Origin: Candidatus Amunia macphersoniae
GTDB taxonomy: Bacteria; Chloroflexota; Dormibacteria; Aeolococcales; Aeolococcaceae
Direction: 5' to 3'
Length of the DNA stretch: 59,673 nt
Assembly (NCBI GenBank): GCA_016464795.1
Contig: JAEKNN010000029.1
Span: 1-59,673, forward strand
Below, one piece after another: positions 25,103-34,471 of the stretch. Within the stretch, counting starts at the first letter, position 1, and each line of letters starts with the position of its first letter. The notes beneath the pieces were generated by a model, which saw only the letters and a list, made by a program, of their open reading frames with translations, was not told the origin of the DNA and did not search any database. Position numbers and translations under genes: made by a program.

Positions 25103-26121
25103 CTGGCCGCGAGGTAGGCCCGGCCCACCTCGCGAAGTCGTTGATGGACGTCGGCGAGCGGGCCCTGGCGCGGCGGGAGCCACTGCTTGCGGATCTTGGC
25201 GAGAGACGTGTAGTTGATGTCGCAGACGTTGGCCAGCGGCGACTCCACCGCCTGGCTGATCAGCTGGTAGGCATCCATGGCCGCCAGCCCATGGTCCGAC
25301 ACCAGCCAGTTGATGAGGTCGGTCTGCGCGATGCGGAAGGCGTCCTCGAGAGGCCGCGCTGATCCCGTCGACATGATGTGGGTGTCGGACTCCAGCCGCG
25401 GCCACGGGGTGGCACGGCCCTTGATGAGGTCGACAGTGAGGACTGTGTCCATGGCGCACTCGATGGCCACCCCACAGGTCTCGCCCTCGCCCTGGCGCGC
25501 ATGCCCGTCCCCGATCGAGAACAGCGCGCCCTCGACGTTGACACCGAGAAAGCAGGTGACCCCGGCCTGCATCTCGGGGGTGTCCATGTTGCCGCCATAG
25601 GCGTCAGGAACAAGCGCTGACCTGACCTCGAGATTGGCCGGAGCAACCCCGACGGTTCCGTGCATGGGCACCATCGGCAGGTCGACTGTGAAGTCACTCT
25701 GGCCGGCCTCGAAATGGCACAGGCGGGCTGCGCGGTCGAGCTGCCACATCCACACGATCTCGGGGAGAGCCTCCTGGAGGGTGGCGGTCAGGTGGGTGCT
25801 GGTCAGCGCCCCGAACAGAGGCACCGTCGTCGACGCCGCCCAGTCGCGGCTGGGCTCGATCGAGATGAAGTGCACCGCCAGGGTGTCGCCCGGCTCCGCG
25901 CCCTCGATGTAGAAGGGGCCGGTCTGGGGATTGAGGAAGGGAAACTCACACACCACCGAGACGAGGTCGTTGCGCGACCGGACCCTGCCGGCGAAACAGT
26001 CTTCGGTCCAGAGCTCGAGAATCGTCCCCGGGTGCACACGCATCACCGGTGCGGCGCCGCCGAACGTCCAGGCGAACTGATCTGCCTGAGGCCGGAAGCT
26101 GATCACCGGCGGGTCGCTCAC
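25099..26121 (-). CDS. Acetamidase/formamidase family protein
   Basis: 340 residues, the usual size for FmdA/AmdA proteins that release ammonia from short amides. Features include GTILELWTEDCFAGRV, YIEGAEPGDTLAVHFISIEP, the metal/active-site region MVPMHGTVGVAPA, YGGNMDTPEMQAGVTCFLGV and GDGHARQGEGETCGVAIEC. It overlaps the upstream permease gene (ATGA) and the downstream acetyltransferase gene (GTGA), so the three genes are a tightly coupled operon. The likely job is use of an imported amide or amidated amino acid. Confidence 0.92.
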   Translation of the reverse strand: MSDPPVISFRPQADQFAWTFGGAAPVMRVHPGTILELWTEDCFAGRVRSRNDLVSVVCEFPFLNPQTGPFYIEGAEPGDTLAVHFISIEPSRDWAASTTVPLFGALTSTHLTATLQEALPEIVWMWQLDRAARLCHFEAGQSDFTVDLPMVPMHGTVGVAPANLEVRSALVPDAYGGNMDTPEMQAGVTCFLGVNVEGALFSIGDGHARQGEGETCGVAIECAMDTVLTVDLIKGRATPWPRLESDTHIMSTGSARPLEDAFRIAQTDLINWLVSDHGLAAMDAYQLISQAVESPLANVCDINYTSLAKIRKQWLPPRQGPLADVHQRLREVGRAYLAAR

Positions 26122-27605
26122 AACCGCGCTGCCACCTCACTGTCGACGGGATCTTCATCGAGGTGCACCCGTGACATCTCCTCGACCCGCGCTGGGTGCT
26201 GGGAGGCGAAGTACACGAGCAGGGCCACGCCGATCAGCAGCCAGACCCCCACCACGATCCCGGAGTACGAGGAAGGCGATGTGAGCGGCGCGATGAAGCT
26301 GAACACCTGGATGCCGGCGGCGGCGAGGAAGGCCGGCACGAACGCGACGATGCCGAGGATGGGAACGGCCACGTGGAGCAGCGGGTTGAAGTCCTGACGG
26401 CGGCGTCGGACATAGTAACCGATGCAGGCCGCGTCGCAGGCGATGTACACGGCCACCACGACGAGCACGATGATGGTGGCGACGAACACGAAGCCGGTGG
26501 TGGGGCCGTACTTGAAACCGAGGATCAGGGGCACCGCCAGGCCGATCACCCACTGGACGAGCACCGCGACATAGGGCGAGCGGTAGCGCGGATGGATCGT
26601 GCAGAGGAAACGCGGCAGCATGCGGATACGACCGAGCGCGAACGCCATCCGGGTGGAGACGTTGGAGCCGGCGTTGGCATTGGCGATCGTCGAGTTCACC
26701 ACGGCGAGAAAGACCAGCACCCAGAAGATTCCGTACGACGCCCTGGCCACACCCTGCCAGGAGTCCGGCCCGGCACCGGTGAAGTTGGTGAACTTGTCAG
26801 GTCCGTAGGCGATGTCGATTGCGTAAGTGGTGAAGATGTAGATGATGCCGATGCCAATCGTCGCTCCCACCACGGCCAGCCGGATGTTGCGCTTGGGATT
26901 GATGGTCTCCTCGGCGAGCGGGGCGGCCGCCTCGAAACCGCTGAACGCGAGAACTGTGTAGATCGACCCGGCGATGATGCCTGTAAAACCTTTGTAGGCA
27001 TCGGGTGTGTGCCCTGTGCCGAACACGCTGAGGTCGTTGTGGGAGCCGGCGTTGACGATGAAGAGAAACGACAGGATCACGAAGACAGCGATCTCGAAGC
27101 TGCCCAGGACGGTGCCGAGCCTGGCTGAGAACCGCACCCCACGATAGCCGGCGAGGAGCACGATCAGCGAGCCGAGGATGACCCAGGGCCACCAGAGGTC
27201 GGCTGACACCGACGGCCACTCCGAGTTCAGCGTGGCCGCGACGGTGAAGCCGAGCTGGAGGAACAGGAGCGGCGGCACCAGCAGCTCGACGAACAGATAG
27301 CCCCAGCCAACCAGAAACCCAGCGCCCGGATGTATGCCCTGTGCTGTGTAGGTGGCGACGCTGCCGGCTGCGGGGATGTGCCGGGCCAGCTCGCCAATCG
27401 CGATGGCTGTGAAGAGGCACGCGACCAGCGCCAACAGCACGGCGAGCGGCAGCGACCCGCCCGCATATGCAGCGCCGGCTGGGATCGACGCAGCGATGGC
27501 GGCACCCGGCGCCATTGCCGTGACGCTCTGGAAGAGAACCTCGCGGAGGCCCACGGCCTCGCGGCGAAGTCCGGGGCGCTCGGAGCTCAGGGCAGCCTGG
27601 CTCAC
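26118..27605 (-). CDS. APC-superfamily amino-acid/amine permease
   Basis: 495 residues with about 12 membrane helices. The first helix carries the APC signature (FQSVTAMAPGAAIAASIPAG). Helix 6 has VLAFSGFEAAAPLAEET and helix 8 NSTIANANAGSNVSTRM. First gene of the permease-acetamidase-acetyltransferase operon; stop and next start overlap by 4 bases. The linked acetamidase suggests transport of an amide or amino-acid amide. Confidence 0.92.
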   Translation of the reverse strand: MSQAALSSERPGLRREAVGLREVLFQSVTAMAPGAAIAASIPAGAAYAGGSLPLAVLLALVACLFTAIAIGELARHIPAAGSVATYTAQGIHPGAGFLVGWGYLFVELLVPPLLFLQLGFTVAATLNSEWPSVSADLWWPWVILGSLIVLLAGYRGVRFSARLGTVLGSFEIAVFVILSFLFIVNAGSHNDLSVFGTGHTPDAYKGFTGIIAGSIYTVLAFSGFEAAAPLAEETINPKRNIRLAVVGATIGIGIIYIFTTYAIDIAYGPDKFTNFTGAGPDSWQGVARASYGIFWVLVFLAVVNSTIANANAGSNVSTRMAFALGRIRMLPRFLCTIHPRYRSPYVAVLVQWVIGLAVPLILGFKYGPTTGFVFVATIIVLVVVAVYIACDAACIGYYVRRRRQDFNPLLHVAVPILGIVAFVPAFLAAAGIQVFSFIAPLTSPSSYSGIVVGVWLLIGVALLVYFASQHPARVEEMSRVHLDEDPVDSEVAARL

Positions 27606-27722
27606 TGGCTCATCGGCCTCCTCGACACCAACCGCGTCGGCTCACCGGCGGGACTCTAGCCCGCGAGGGCCATCTCCAGCAATACCAGACATCGTCGTGA
27701 GGAGCGGTCAGTGCGGCGCTGG

Positions 27723-28925
27723 TCAGACGATGAACCGACCGGTCGCGAACGTGTAGGTCTGGAACACCATCCAGCCGGCGGATGCCGCGAGCAGCAATGT
27801 CGCCGCCTGAGGTCGCCGCCGTCGCAGGTCGGCCGCCGCCAGGTACACCGGGATGAAGGCGATCTCGTAGCGCATCAGCCCCTGCCAGTAGCTGAGGCTT
27901 GTGGCCAGGAGCCAGACGCCCGCAGAGAAGAGCGTCAGCGACGGGGGGAAGCGCCGCCAGTTCAGAGCGAAGTAGCAGAGCGCCACCAGCCCTGCCAATC
28001 CCCACACCACGTCCGACAGGAAGAGGAAGTTGAAGCTGGACGGTCCGCCCCCCTGAGCCGATTCCCAGGTGCGCTGAAGGCCCTCCCAGGGAAAGGCGAA
28101 CACGCGCGCACCGTACGACACAGATTGTTGCACTGTCTTGTAGGCAAGAAAGTCTCCCGTCTGCAGCAGGGCAAACCAGCAGAACGCGATGACGGGCGTA
28201 ACGGTGAGGGCTATGTCGCCGAGCCCAAACCCGGGACGGCCACGCCGTCGCCACAGGTACTCCACCAACAGGACGGGCACCAGCACGAGCCCGGTGACGC
28301 GCATGGCCACGCCCAGGCCGGCGGCCAGGCAGGCCCGGCCGTTGTCGCCCCGGCGCATGTAGTACAGCGAGGCAATCGCGGCAGCCATGAAGACGCTGTC
28401 CGTGTACACGACGCTGAGGAAGACCGCGTCCGGAAAGAAGGCGAGCAGCCAGCAGGCGAAGCGCGCGGACCCGGTGTCGCCATCCCGCTCCAGGAGCACC
28501 AGCCGGGCGAGGAAGAACAGGGCGACGAGCTCGCCGCCAGCGTTGATCAGGATGCCCGTCGAGGTCACGTCGCGGAAGACCAAGGTCCCCGCGCTGAGCA
28601 GGAGGGGAAGGCCGGGAAAGAATCCCCAGACATGCCCGGGGTGACCGGGGGTCAGGTCGAGGGGTCCTGCCGGGTAGCCGTGTTCGGCAATGTCGATATA
28701 GGTGGCGCCGTCCCAGAAGGCGAACGCCCGGACGAACTCATGGTATGCAGGGTGGCCTGCGGTGTCGCTGGTGCTCCAGACCACCAGCACCGGAACCAGC
28801 AAGGCGACGATCTTGGCTGCCAGGAAGGGTGTCAGCGCGGCACGCAGCGCGGGAGAAGCGGCCATCACAGCACGCACGCGGAGCACATGCCTCCCGAACG
28901 CGGTGACCGAGACGGAGGAGGCCAT
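27723..28925 (-). CDS. GT-C glycosyltransferase, PIG-V mannosyltransferase-like
   Basis: 400 residues with about nine membrane helices. The first extracytoplasmic loop carries FWDGATYIDIAEHGYP, which matches the WDxxHxxxIAxxGY element of PIG-V (GT76) mannosyltransferases; the Asp is the expected catalytic or metal ligand. A second loop has HVWGFFPGLPLL. Bacterial members use polyprenyl-phosphate mannose to modify lipids or proteins. No linked polysaccharide genes. The start is a leaderless-type ATG with TACACT 8 bases upstream (28939-28934). Confidence 0.82.
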   Translation of the reverse strand: MASSVSVTAFGRHVLRVRAVMAASPALRAALTPFLAAKIVALLVPVLVVWSTSDTAGHPAYHEFVRAFAFWDGATYIDIAEHGYPAGPLDLTPGHPGHVWGFFPGLPLLLSAGTLVFRDVTSTGILINAGGELVALFFLARLVLLERDGDTGSARFACWLLAFFPDAVFLSVVYTDSVFMAAAIASLYYMRRGDNGRACLAAGLGVAMRVTGLVLVPVLLVEYLWRRRGRPGFGLGDIALTVTPVIAFCWFALLQTGDFLAYKTVQQSVSYGARVFAFPWEGLQRTWESAQGGGPSSFNFLFLSDVVWGLAGLVALCYFALNWRRFPPSLTLFSAGVWLLATSLSYWQGLMRYEIAFIPVYLAAADLRRRRPQAATLLLAASAGWMVFQTYTFATGRFIV

Positions 28926-28973
28926 CGCGCGGCAGTGTAGAAGCCGAAGCGAGTGCTCGACCGGTGAGCGTTG

Positions 28974-29270
28974 CTAGAGCTTGCTGGCGAATACCTCGAC
29001 CGGCTTGATGTCCGGCGCCGAAGCGAGCAGCTCGTCAGCCTTCTCCATCAGCGCAGCGGCGATGGGACCCTTCAGGTGGGCCTGGCGACCGTCGTCGCCG
29101 GGGAAGACGTCGAAGATGCCGAAGGTGGAGTCATCCATCTTGATGGCGAACCAGGCGGTGGTGTCCGGCTCTGCCTCGGCGAGCGGCTGAGCCGAGGCGA
29201 GGAAATCGGCAAGCTCCTGTTGCTTGCCCGGCTTGGCCTTCAATGTGACCAGCAGTCCTACGGTGACCAT
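28974..29270 (-). CDS. Antibiotic-biosynthesis-monooxygenase (ABM) domain protein, putative quinol monooxygenase
   Basis: 98 residues forming one ABM ferredoxin-like domain (VGLLVTLKAKPGKQQELADF, TAWFAIKMDDSTFGIFDVFP, and the following PIAAALMEKADELLA). Family members act as cofactor-independent oxygenases on quinols or as small dimeric binding proteins; the function here is unassigned. It is flanked by the universal stress protein and glycosyltransferase genes, all minus strand, with separate spacing. Confidence 0.8.
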   Translation of the reverse strand: MVTVGLLVTLKAKPGKQQELADFLASAQPLAEAEPDTTAWFAIKMDDSTFGIFDVFPGDDGRQAHLKGPIAAALMEKADELLASAPDIKPVEVFASKL

Positions 29271-29344
29271 GCGAAGTCCTCTTTGATTTCGTTCGCTGAA
29301 GTTCGTTGGCGATGGTACCGTCAGCCATCACGTTGGACTCGTGG

Positions 29345-29833
29345 TCAATAGCGCCCAGTGCTTGCCGAAGGGTCGCTGGCCTCGGGGTCGCGCTGGGGTC
29401 GGACCACGACGACCGGGCAGGGCGCGGTCTGAACAAGCGCTCCGCTGACCGATCCGAGCAGCAGCCGCCGGACGCCGCCGAGGCCACGCGAACCGATCAC
29501 CAGGAGGTCGGTGGGTTGCAGATGCTCCTCGATCACCTCCGCAGGCGGGCCGTTGAGCAGCTCCACAGTTGCCGGTACCCCGCTGGGGCGGCCGCGGTCC
29601 TGGATGACGGAATCGAGGAGATGATGAGCCAGGGACTCCATCTCGTGGGCCTGTTCTCCGGTGAGCTGGGTCGCCAGACGGGCATCACCGGACCACCGTG
29701 CTGACAGCGTGGCATGGGCGACGACCAGCTGGAGGGGAATCCCTCGCAGCTCAGCCTCGTCGAGGGCAAAGCCGACGGCCGCTCGGGATGGTGGAGAACC
29801 GTCCACGGCACACACGACGCGCGTCGTCGTCAT
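29345..29833 (-). CDS. Universal stress protein (UspA family)
   Basis: 162 residues from ATG 29833. A single Usp domain carries the start strand TRVVCAVDGSPPSRAAVGFA and the ATP-binding motif GSRGLGGVRRLLLGSVSGAL, followed by CPVVVVRPQ, the G-2x-G-9x-G(S/T) pattern of nucleotide-binding members. It starts 11 bases after the APC permease gene, so it is co-transcribed with it. Usp proteins encoded with transporters often regulate them; that is an inference here. Confidence 0.92.
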   Translation of the reverse strand: MTTTRVVCAVDGSPPSRAAVGFALDEAELRGIPLQLVVAHATLSARWSGDARLATQLTGEQAHEMESLAHHLLDSVIQDRGRPSGVPATVELLNGPPAEVIEEHLQPTDLLVIGSRGLGGVRRLLLGSVSGALVQTAPCPVVVVRPQRDPEASDPSASTGRY

Positions 29834-29844
29834 TGCACGACCTC

Positions 29845-31506
29845 CTATCCGGCGGTGGTCAGCTCGGGAGCCTGCTCCGACTGGCGCTCCTCGACGCTCA
29901 CCAGGGTGGCAACCGTCTGGGCAGGCAGCGACAGGGCGACAGCGACGTAGAAGACGGCGAGACTGAAGATCGCGACCACGATCAGGTCGATCCACTCCGG
30001 AAGAACTGAGCGACCACCCCCGTACTGCCCGAGAAAGGTGATCAACGCCATGCCGCCCAGCCACGGGATGACCCACGCTGATGCCTTCCAATCGACCAAG
30101 GGACGCTTGTCCCTGGGGCGGAACGCCATCGAGACACCGAAGAGAGCCAGTCCAAGCACCATGGCCAGGCTCAACTTCCAGACCACCTCCCAGCCTGCCC
30201 AGTAAATGATCAGGTCGGCAGAGACGAAACCGAGCGGCGCCAGCACGGCGGCGTACGGCAGCCGGTATGGTCGTTCGCGATCCGGATCGGATCGGCGCAG
30301 CGCTCCAAGCGATACCGGCGCAAACGCATACATGATCGCGGTTGCCGAGGTGACCAGTCCCACCAAGCTCTGCCAGCTCGGAAAGGGCAGGAAGAAGATC
30401 AGGCCGACGATGAACGCGAGGATGATCGAGAAGAACGGCACGCCGCGCTTGCTCACCTTGTCGACAGCGCCGGGGAGATAGCCGTTGCGCCCGAGCGCGT
30501 ACGACAACCGTGAGGAGGTGCCGATGTAGATCAGGCCTGTTCCGGCGGGTGAGATGAACGCGTCGACGTAGAGGAGTGTCGCGAGCCAGCCGATTCCCAA
30601 CCCGGTGGCGAGGGTGGCGTAGGGGCCGAAGTCGCCCTTACCGATGGGGCTCGACCATCCGTGAGCAACGTTGCCGGGTGACAGCGCACCGATGAAGGCC
30701 ACCTCGAGCAGCAGGTAGATCAGGGTTCCGATGATCATCGCCCCGATCACCGCGCGTGGCATGTCCCGCGCCGGATTCTTGGCCTCACCGCCGATCTGGA
30801 TGGCCTGCTCGAAGCCTTGAACAGCGAAGACGACCCCGGCGGGCAGGGCGGCGAAGATCCCGTGCACGCCGTACGGTGCGAATCCGCCTCCGGCGCTGAA
30901 GTTCGAGCTGTGGAACGACGCGAAGAGCAACACGATGACGGTGAGGACCGGGATGGCGATCTTCCACACCACCGTGACTCGGTTGCTCTCAGCAAGCCAG
31001 CGCACGCCCATGACGTTGATGAACGTGAAGGCGGCCATCAGGATCACGCTGGCGACCAGGCCGCGCTGGGTCAGGATGTCCTTGCTGGACACCAGGCCAG
31101 GCACCTTGTTGTTCAGGTACGAGAGTGCGGCCTCGACCTCGATGGGCGCAATGCTCACGGCCTGCAACCAGGCCGCCCATCCGGCAGTGAACCCGGCGAT
31201 CGACCCGAAGACCATGTGGGGAAAGCGGGCTGTCCCACCCGACATCGGGTAGGCCGAGCCCAGCTCAGCATGAATCAGCGCCAGCAGGGCGATCACGGAT
31301 CCGCCGAGGATCCACGATATCAGCGAGGCGGGCCCGGCGATCTGGGCGGCGGTGAGAGCACCGAGCAGCCATCCCGAGCCGATGATCGAGCCGAGGGAGA
31401 TGAACATCAGCGCGGTCAGGCCGACGTCGCGGCGGAGCTGCCCGGCAGCTCTGGGGGCTGCAACAGCGCTCTGAGCCACGCTTTTCCTCCCGCCCGGAAC
31501 AGTCAT
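29845..31506 (-). CDS. APC-superfamily amino-acid permease
   Basis: 553 residues, about 12-14 membrane helices. The first helix reads LGSIIGSGWLLGALTAAQIA, a normal APC unwound-helix motif, and helix 6 has VVFAVQGFEQAIQIGGEAKN. It is unlike the permease at 26.1 kb in sequence and belongs to a different APC branch. It forms a two-gene operon with the universal stress protein (11-base gap). Substrate unknown. Confidence 0.9.
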   Translation of the reverse strand: MTVPGGRKSVAQSAVAAPRAAGQLRRDVGLTALMFISLGSIIGSGWLLGALTAAQIAGPASLISWILGGSVIALLALIHAELGSAYPMSGGTARFPHMVFGSIAGFTAGWAAWLQAVSIAPIEVEAALSYLNNKVPGLVSSKDILTQRGLVASVILMAAFTFINVMGVRWLAESNRVTVVWKIAIPVLTVIVLLFASFHSSNFSAGGGFAPYGVHGIFAALPAGVVFAVQGFEQAIQIGGEAKNPARDMPRAVIGAMIIGTLIYLLLEVAFIGALSPGNVAHGWSSPIGKGDFGPYATLATGLGIGWLATLLYVDAFISPAGTGLIYIGTSSRLSYALGRNGYLPGAVDKVSKRGVPFFSIILAFIVGLIFFLPFPSWQSLVGLVTSATAIMYAFAPVSLGALRRSDPDRERPYRLPYAAVLAPLGFVSADLIIYWAGWEVVWKLSLAMVLGLALFGVSMAFRPRDKRPLVDWKASAWVIPWLGGMALITFLGQYGGGRSVLPEWIDLIVVAIFSLAVFYVAVALSLPAQTVATLVSVEERQSEQAPELTTAG

Positions 31507-31707
31507 TGGCCTCGCCGCGGCGTGGGTTCGTTCACAGTCGCGCTGAGGGGTACCGGAACCCTACGCGGAGGGGACGCGCTCGTCAACATCCACCACTTGG
31601 CGTCGACTCGGAGCGGCCACCGGCGCCTGCAAGCGGATCAACTATCGTGCGCTGCCAGAGCCATCGCCGCGACCCGAGCAGATCCAGGAGCGCCTGCGGC
31701 CACACAG

Positions 31708-32661
31708 ATGTCGACCACTCCCTCCGCTGAAACCATCGCGACGGTGATCAAGGCGGGCAGCCGCGCCCCGTCCGCGCACAACACCCAGCCGTGGCGTCTG
31801 ACGCCTCTGGGATCGCGCAGCTACTCGTTGTGGTATTGCCTTGCGGACAAGCTGCGGGCCGACCCCGATGACCGCGACGGGATGATGGCCATGGGCGGGT
31901 TCTACGAAACGCTGCGCTTGTCGGCGCATGCACATGAGTGCGACGTCGAGCTCACCCCCGTGATCGAAGAGCTGGCCGACGGAGTCAGCCTTGGCAGCAT
32001 CGAGTTCAAGGACCGGCACGGCCCACCCGACCCTCTGGCGCTGTCGATCGGCGAGCGTCAATGCAATCGCCACGAGTACGCCCGCCGTCCGCTGCCCGCG
32101 GGGCTGGTGGAAGCTCTCACATCACTGGGTCAGCTGCTGGTGAGCCCGATCAGCGTCGCGCCACTGGTGTCCAAGGCCAGTGTGCTCGCATGGAAGGACT
32201 CCCGCTTCGTGCGCGATCTGGACGAATGGACGCGCTTCGATGACACCTCTGCGGATGGGATGACGACCGATTGCCTGCAACTGTCGAAGGTTGACCAGGC
32301 TGCGCTCAAGTTTGCGCTCCGGCGCGGAAGGCTTCCGGGATGGTTGGCGCGCGTCTACGCCACTCGAGACGTTCGCTTGACCAGGGCAAGTTCGTCGCTG
32401 GTGGTTCTGACCACGGCGAGCCGCGACCCTCTCTCCCTCTTCGAGGCTGGCCGGCGGCTGATCCAGTCGTGGACGCTGATCAACTCCGTCGGGTACTCCT
32501 GGCATCCCATGAGCATCGTCATCGATCAGAGCACCGTGCACCAACTCCAGGACATGATCGACGGTGCGGACCCGGTGGCCATCTACCGAGTCGGACTTAC
32601 CGACCAGGATGCCGCGTGGTCCAAGCGGCGTGACATCGCGGACATCGTCGTCCAGCGTTAG
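31708..32661 (+). CDS. Acg-like nitroreductase family protein
   Basis: 317 residues from ATG 31708 (MSTTPSAETIATVI). The FMN-site signature of the Acg/Rv2032 group is clear: AGSRAPSAHNTQPWRL; SIGERQCNRHEYARRPLP and ASSSLVVLTTASRD follow. Actinobacterial Acg-type proteins bind FMN but are often poor nitroreductases, with a proposed flavin-storage or stress role. It is divergent from the APC permease gene across 200 bases, and its stop overlaps the PaaK-like gene stop on the other strand. Confidence 0.87.
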   Translation: MSTTPSAETIATVIKAGSRAPSAHNTQPWRLTPLGSRSYSLWYCLADKLRADPDDRDGMMAMGGFYETLRLSAHAHECDVELTPVIEELADGVSLGSIEFKDRHGPPDPLALSIGERQCNRHEYARRPLPAGLVEALTSLGQLLVSPISVAPLVSKASVLAWKDSRFVRDLDEWTRFDDTSADGMTTDCLQLSKVDQAALKFALRRGRLPGWLARVYATRDVRLTRASSSLVVLTTASRDPLSLFEAGRRLIQSWTLINSVGYSWHPMSIVIDQSTVHQLQDMIDGADPVAIYRVGLTDQDAAWSKRRDIADIVVQR

Positions 32662-34238
32662 TCGATCGCCCTCGGTCCCCGGAGGATGTATCGGCGCTTG
32701 ATCCGCCTGCTGTTCTCCTCGAAGGGTCCCGTGCCCGGGCGATGCACCTCGATCAGGAATTCCGTGGCCGTGGGGTTCTCCGCAGCCGCCGCTCTGAAAT
32801 CCCGACTGTTGGTCAGCAGCCTTTCGACGATCGCAGTACGCAGTCGTGTCTCCACTTCGAGGGAGGCGTCATCGCTGAACTCGACGTGGACGCACGGACG
32901 CACCGCGCCATCGCCGATCTCTCGCAATTCCAGCGCGAAGCCGCGAATCTGATCGTTGTACTCCGCGACTGTGGACAATCCCTGCTCGATGTCCTCCGGA
33001 TAGATGTTTGATCCCATGTACGAGATGGTGCTGTCGCTGCGCCCCTGGATGTAGAGAAAGGGAAGGCGGAATCGCGGCGAGGCAGTCGCGACGGGACTCG
33101 TTTCGATGTCGATCCCGAAGCCGCGGCAGATCTCGACGACTGTTTGATAGCTGTGACTGCTGCCGGAGTCGTGAATGTTGTAGCGGATGCGCGGAGACAG
33201 CATGCACAGGCGGTTGACGGTGATCACCAGTTCGCCGTTCACGGTCTCGACCATGTAATCCAGAGGGTTGTACTGAAAGAGCATGGGCAGGCGGGAGTCG
33301 TCACCAAAGAGGGCTTGGCGCAACGCGGGGTTCCGGTCAGCCTGCTGGCGAACCCAGATGGATGTTGGAGTCTCCGCCGCCACGCCGATGTCCAGGTCGC
33401 TGGCGCCGTATGCGGAGAAGACGGCGGCGAACGACTTGAGCAGGCGCGCCCGCAACGCCTCACTCATCCCCTCGCCGCCGACGACACCGTAGAGGAGGTA
33501 CTGCCGCCAGTCGAGACCCTCGGCGGTCCCGTACTCGAGAATCTCGCGGAGAAACGGTGGATAGCCGGTGATCGCATACGTGTAGCCGGGCCCAAGGTAT
33601 CGAAGCGTGCTGATGATCTTCTCGAGATCGGGCCCCGGTGACTTGACCAGGCCATTGCGCTTGAGAGCCTCAGCGGTGTTGACCCCGGTGGACCAGGCGC
33701 CCATCGAGAAACCGTTGATGGTCACGATCTCCGGACCGATGACCTGGCGCGCGAACTTGCTCAGCTGCAGGTGAACCTCATGCAGCTCCCCGTGGCTGCG
33801 CAACCAGTTGAACGGCGTTCCCGAGGATCCCGAGGACTCGTCCATCTCGGTCCCGCGCAGGGGGATACGTCCATCCAGGCAGCGGTCGGCTGACGGGTAC
33901 CTTTCGATGTAGGAATGCTTGTCCATGATCGGAAGCCTGAGCAGCCGCTCGTACCCCGAGAGCGAACGATCATCGGTCCAGTAATGTGCCTGAAGATATT
34001 CCCGATAGGCAGGTACCCGCCGTCGAGCATGCAACGCCGCGCGTAGAGCGCCTCGGGCGCCGAGGGGCTCCACCCATCGAGGGATGGTTGTCGCCGCCAG
34101 GGCCCCGAAGAGAGGATGCGATCGCAGGGCCAGCCACTTCACAGCATCCGCGGTGCGAAGCGCCACCGCCGTGCCGCCGATTCGCACCGGCATCGGGAGG
34201 GTCTCACGGACGGCGTCGTAGCGCTGGTCACTTCGCAC
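32658..34238 (-). CDS. PaaK/F390-synthetase-like AMP-dependent ligase
   Basis: 526 residues. The core reads PIMDKHSYIERYP, then the phosphate-binding DESSGSSGTPFNWLRS, FSAYGASDLDIGVAAET and the C-terminal YIQGRSDSTISYMGSNIYPE. This is the phenylacetate-CoA ligase/coenzyme F390 synthetase fold, which adenylates a carboxylate or adenylylates a cofactor. The substrate is unknown, and no phenylacetate genes are linked. GTG 34238 is the longest start; ATG at 34193 (MPVRIGG) is equally possible. Confidence 0.85.
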   Translation of the reverse strand: MRSDQRYDAVRETLPMPVRIGGTAVALRTADAVKWLALRSHPLFGALAATTIPRWVEPLGARGALRAALHARRRVPAYREYLQAHYWTDDRSLSGYERLLRLPIMDKHSYIERYPSADRCLDGRIPLRGTEMDESSGSSGTPFNWLRSHGELHEVHLQLSKFARQVIGPEIVTINGFSMGAWSTGVNTAEALKRNGLVKSPGPDLEKIISTLRYLGPGYTYAITGYPPFLREILEYGTAEGLDWRQYLLYGVVGGEGMSEALRARLLKSFAAVFSAYGASDLDIGVAAETPTSIWVRQQADRNPALRQALFGDDSRLPMLFQYNPLDYMVETVNGELVITVNRLCMLSPRIRYNIHDSGSSHSYQTVVEICRGFGIDIETSPVATASPRFRLPFLYIQGRSDSTISYMGSNIYPEDIEQGLSTVAEYNDQIRGFALELREIGDGAVRPCVHVEFSDDASLEVETRLRTAIVERLLTNSRDFRAAAAENPTATEFLIEVHRPGTGPFEENSRRIKRRYILRGPRAID

Positions 34239-34346
34239 TGCTCTGAATTGTGCCAGCGACGTGACTCCGCGGATGCTCGGCCTGCTCCGCCACCTCGACG
34301 CCCCGGGCGCGATCAGCGTCGCGCGCCGCTCTCTCTGTGAGTGTGC

Positions 34347-34368
34347 TATAGTTTCTGAGAATTCAGAA
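34347..34368 (+). promoter_or_regulatory. -10 box with adjoining inverted repeat upstream of DUF2867 gene
   Basis: TATAGT (34347-34352) is a good -10. It is followed directly by TTCTGA-GAAT-TCAGAA (34353-34368), a perfect 6-bp inverted repeat placed over the expected transcription start, a position suited to a repressor operator. No regulator gene is adjacent, so the binder is unknown. Confidence 0.45.
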
Positions 34369-34471
34369 TGCTACACAAGCTCACCGCCGTGACCTGGACC
34401 GGGTGGCCGGCGAACTTGGCGCCGGAATTGGCGCCGCTACGTGCGTACTCCAGCAGCGCCTGGAGGGTTGG

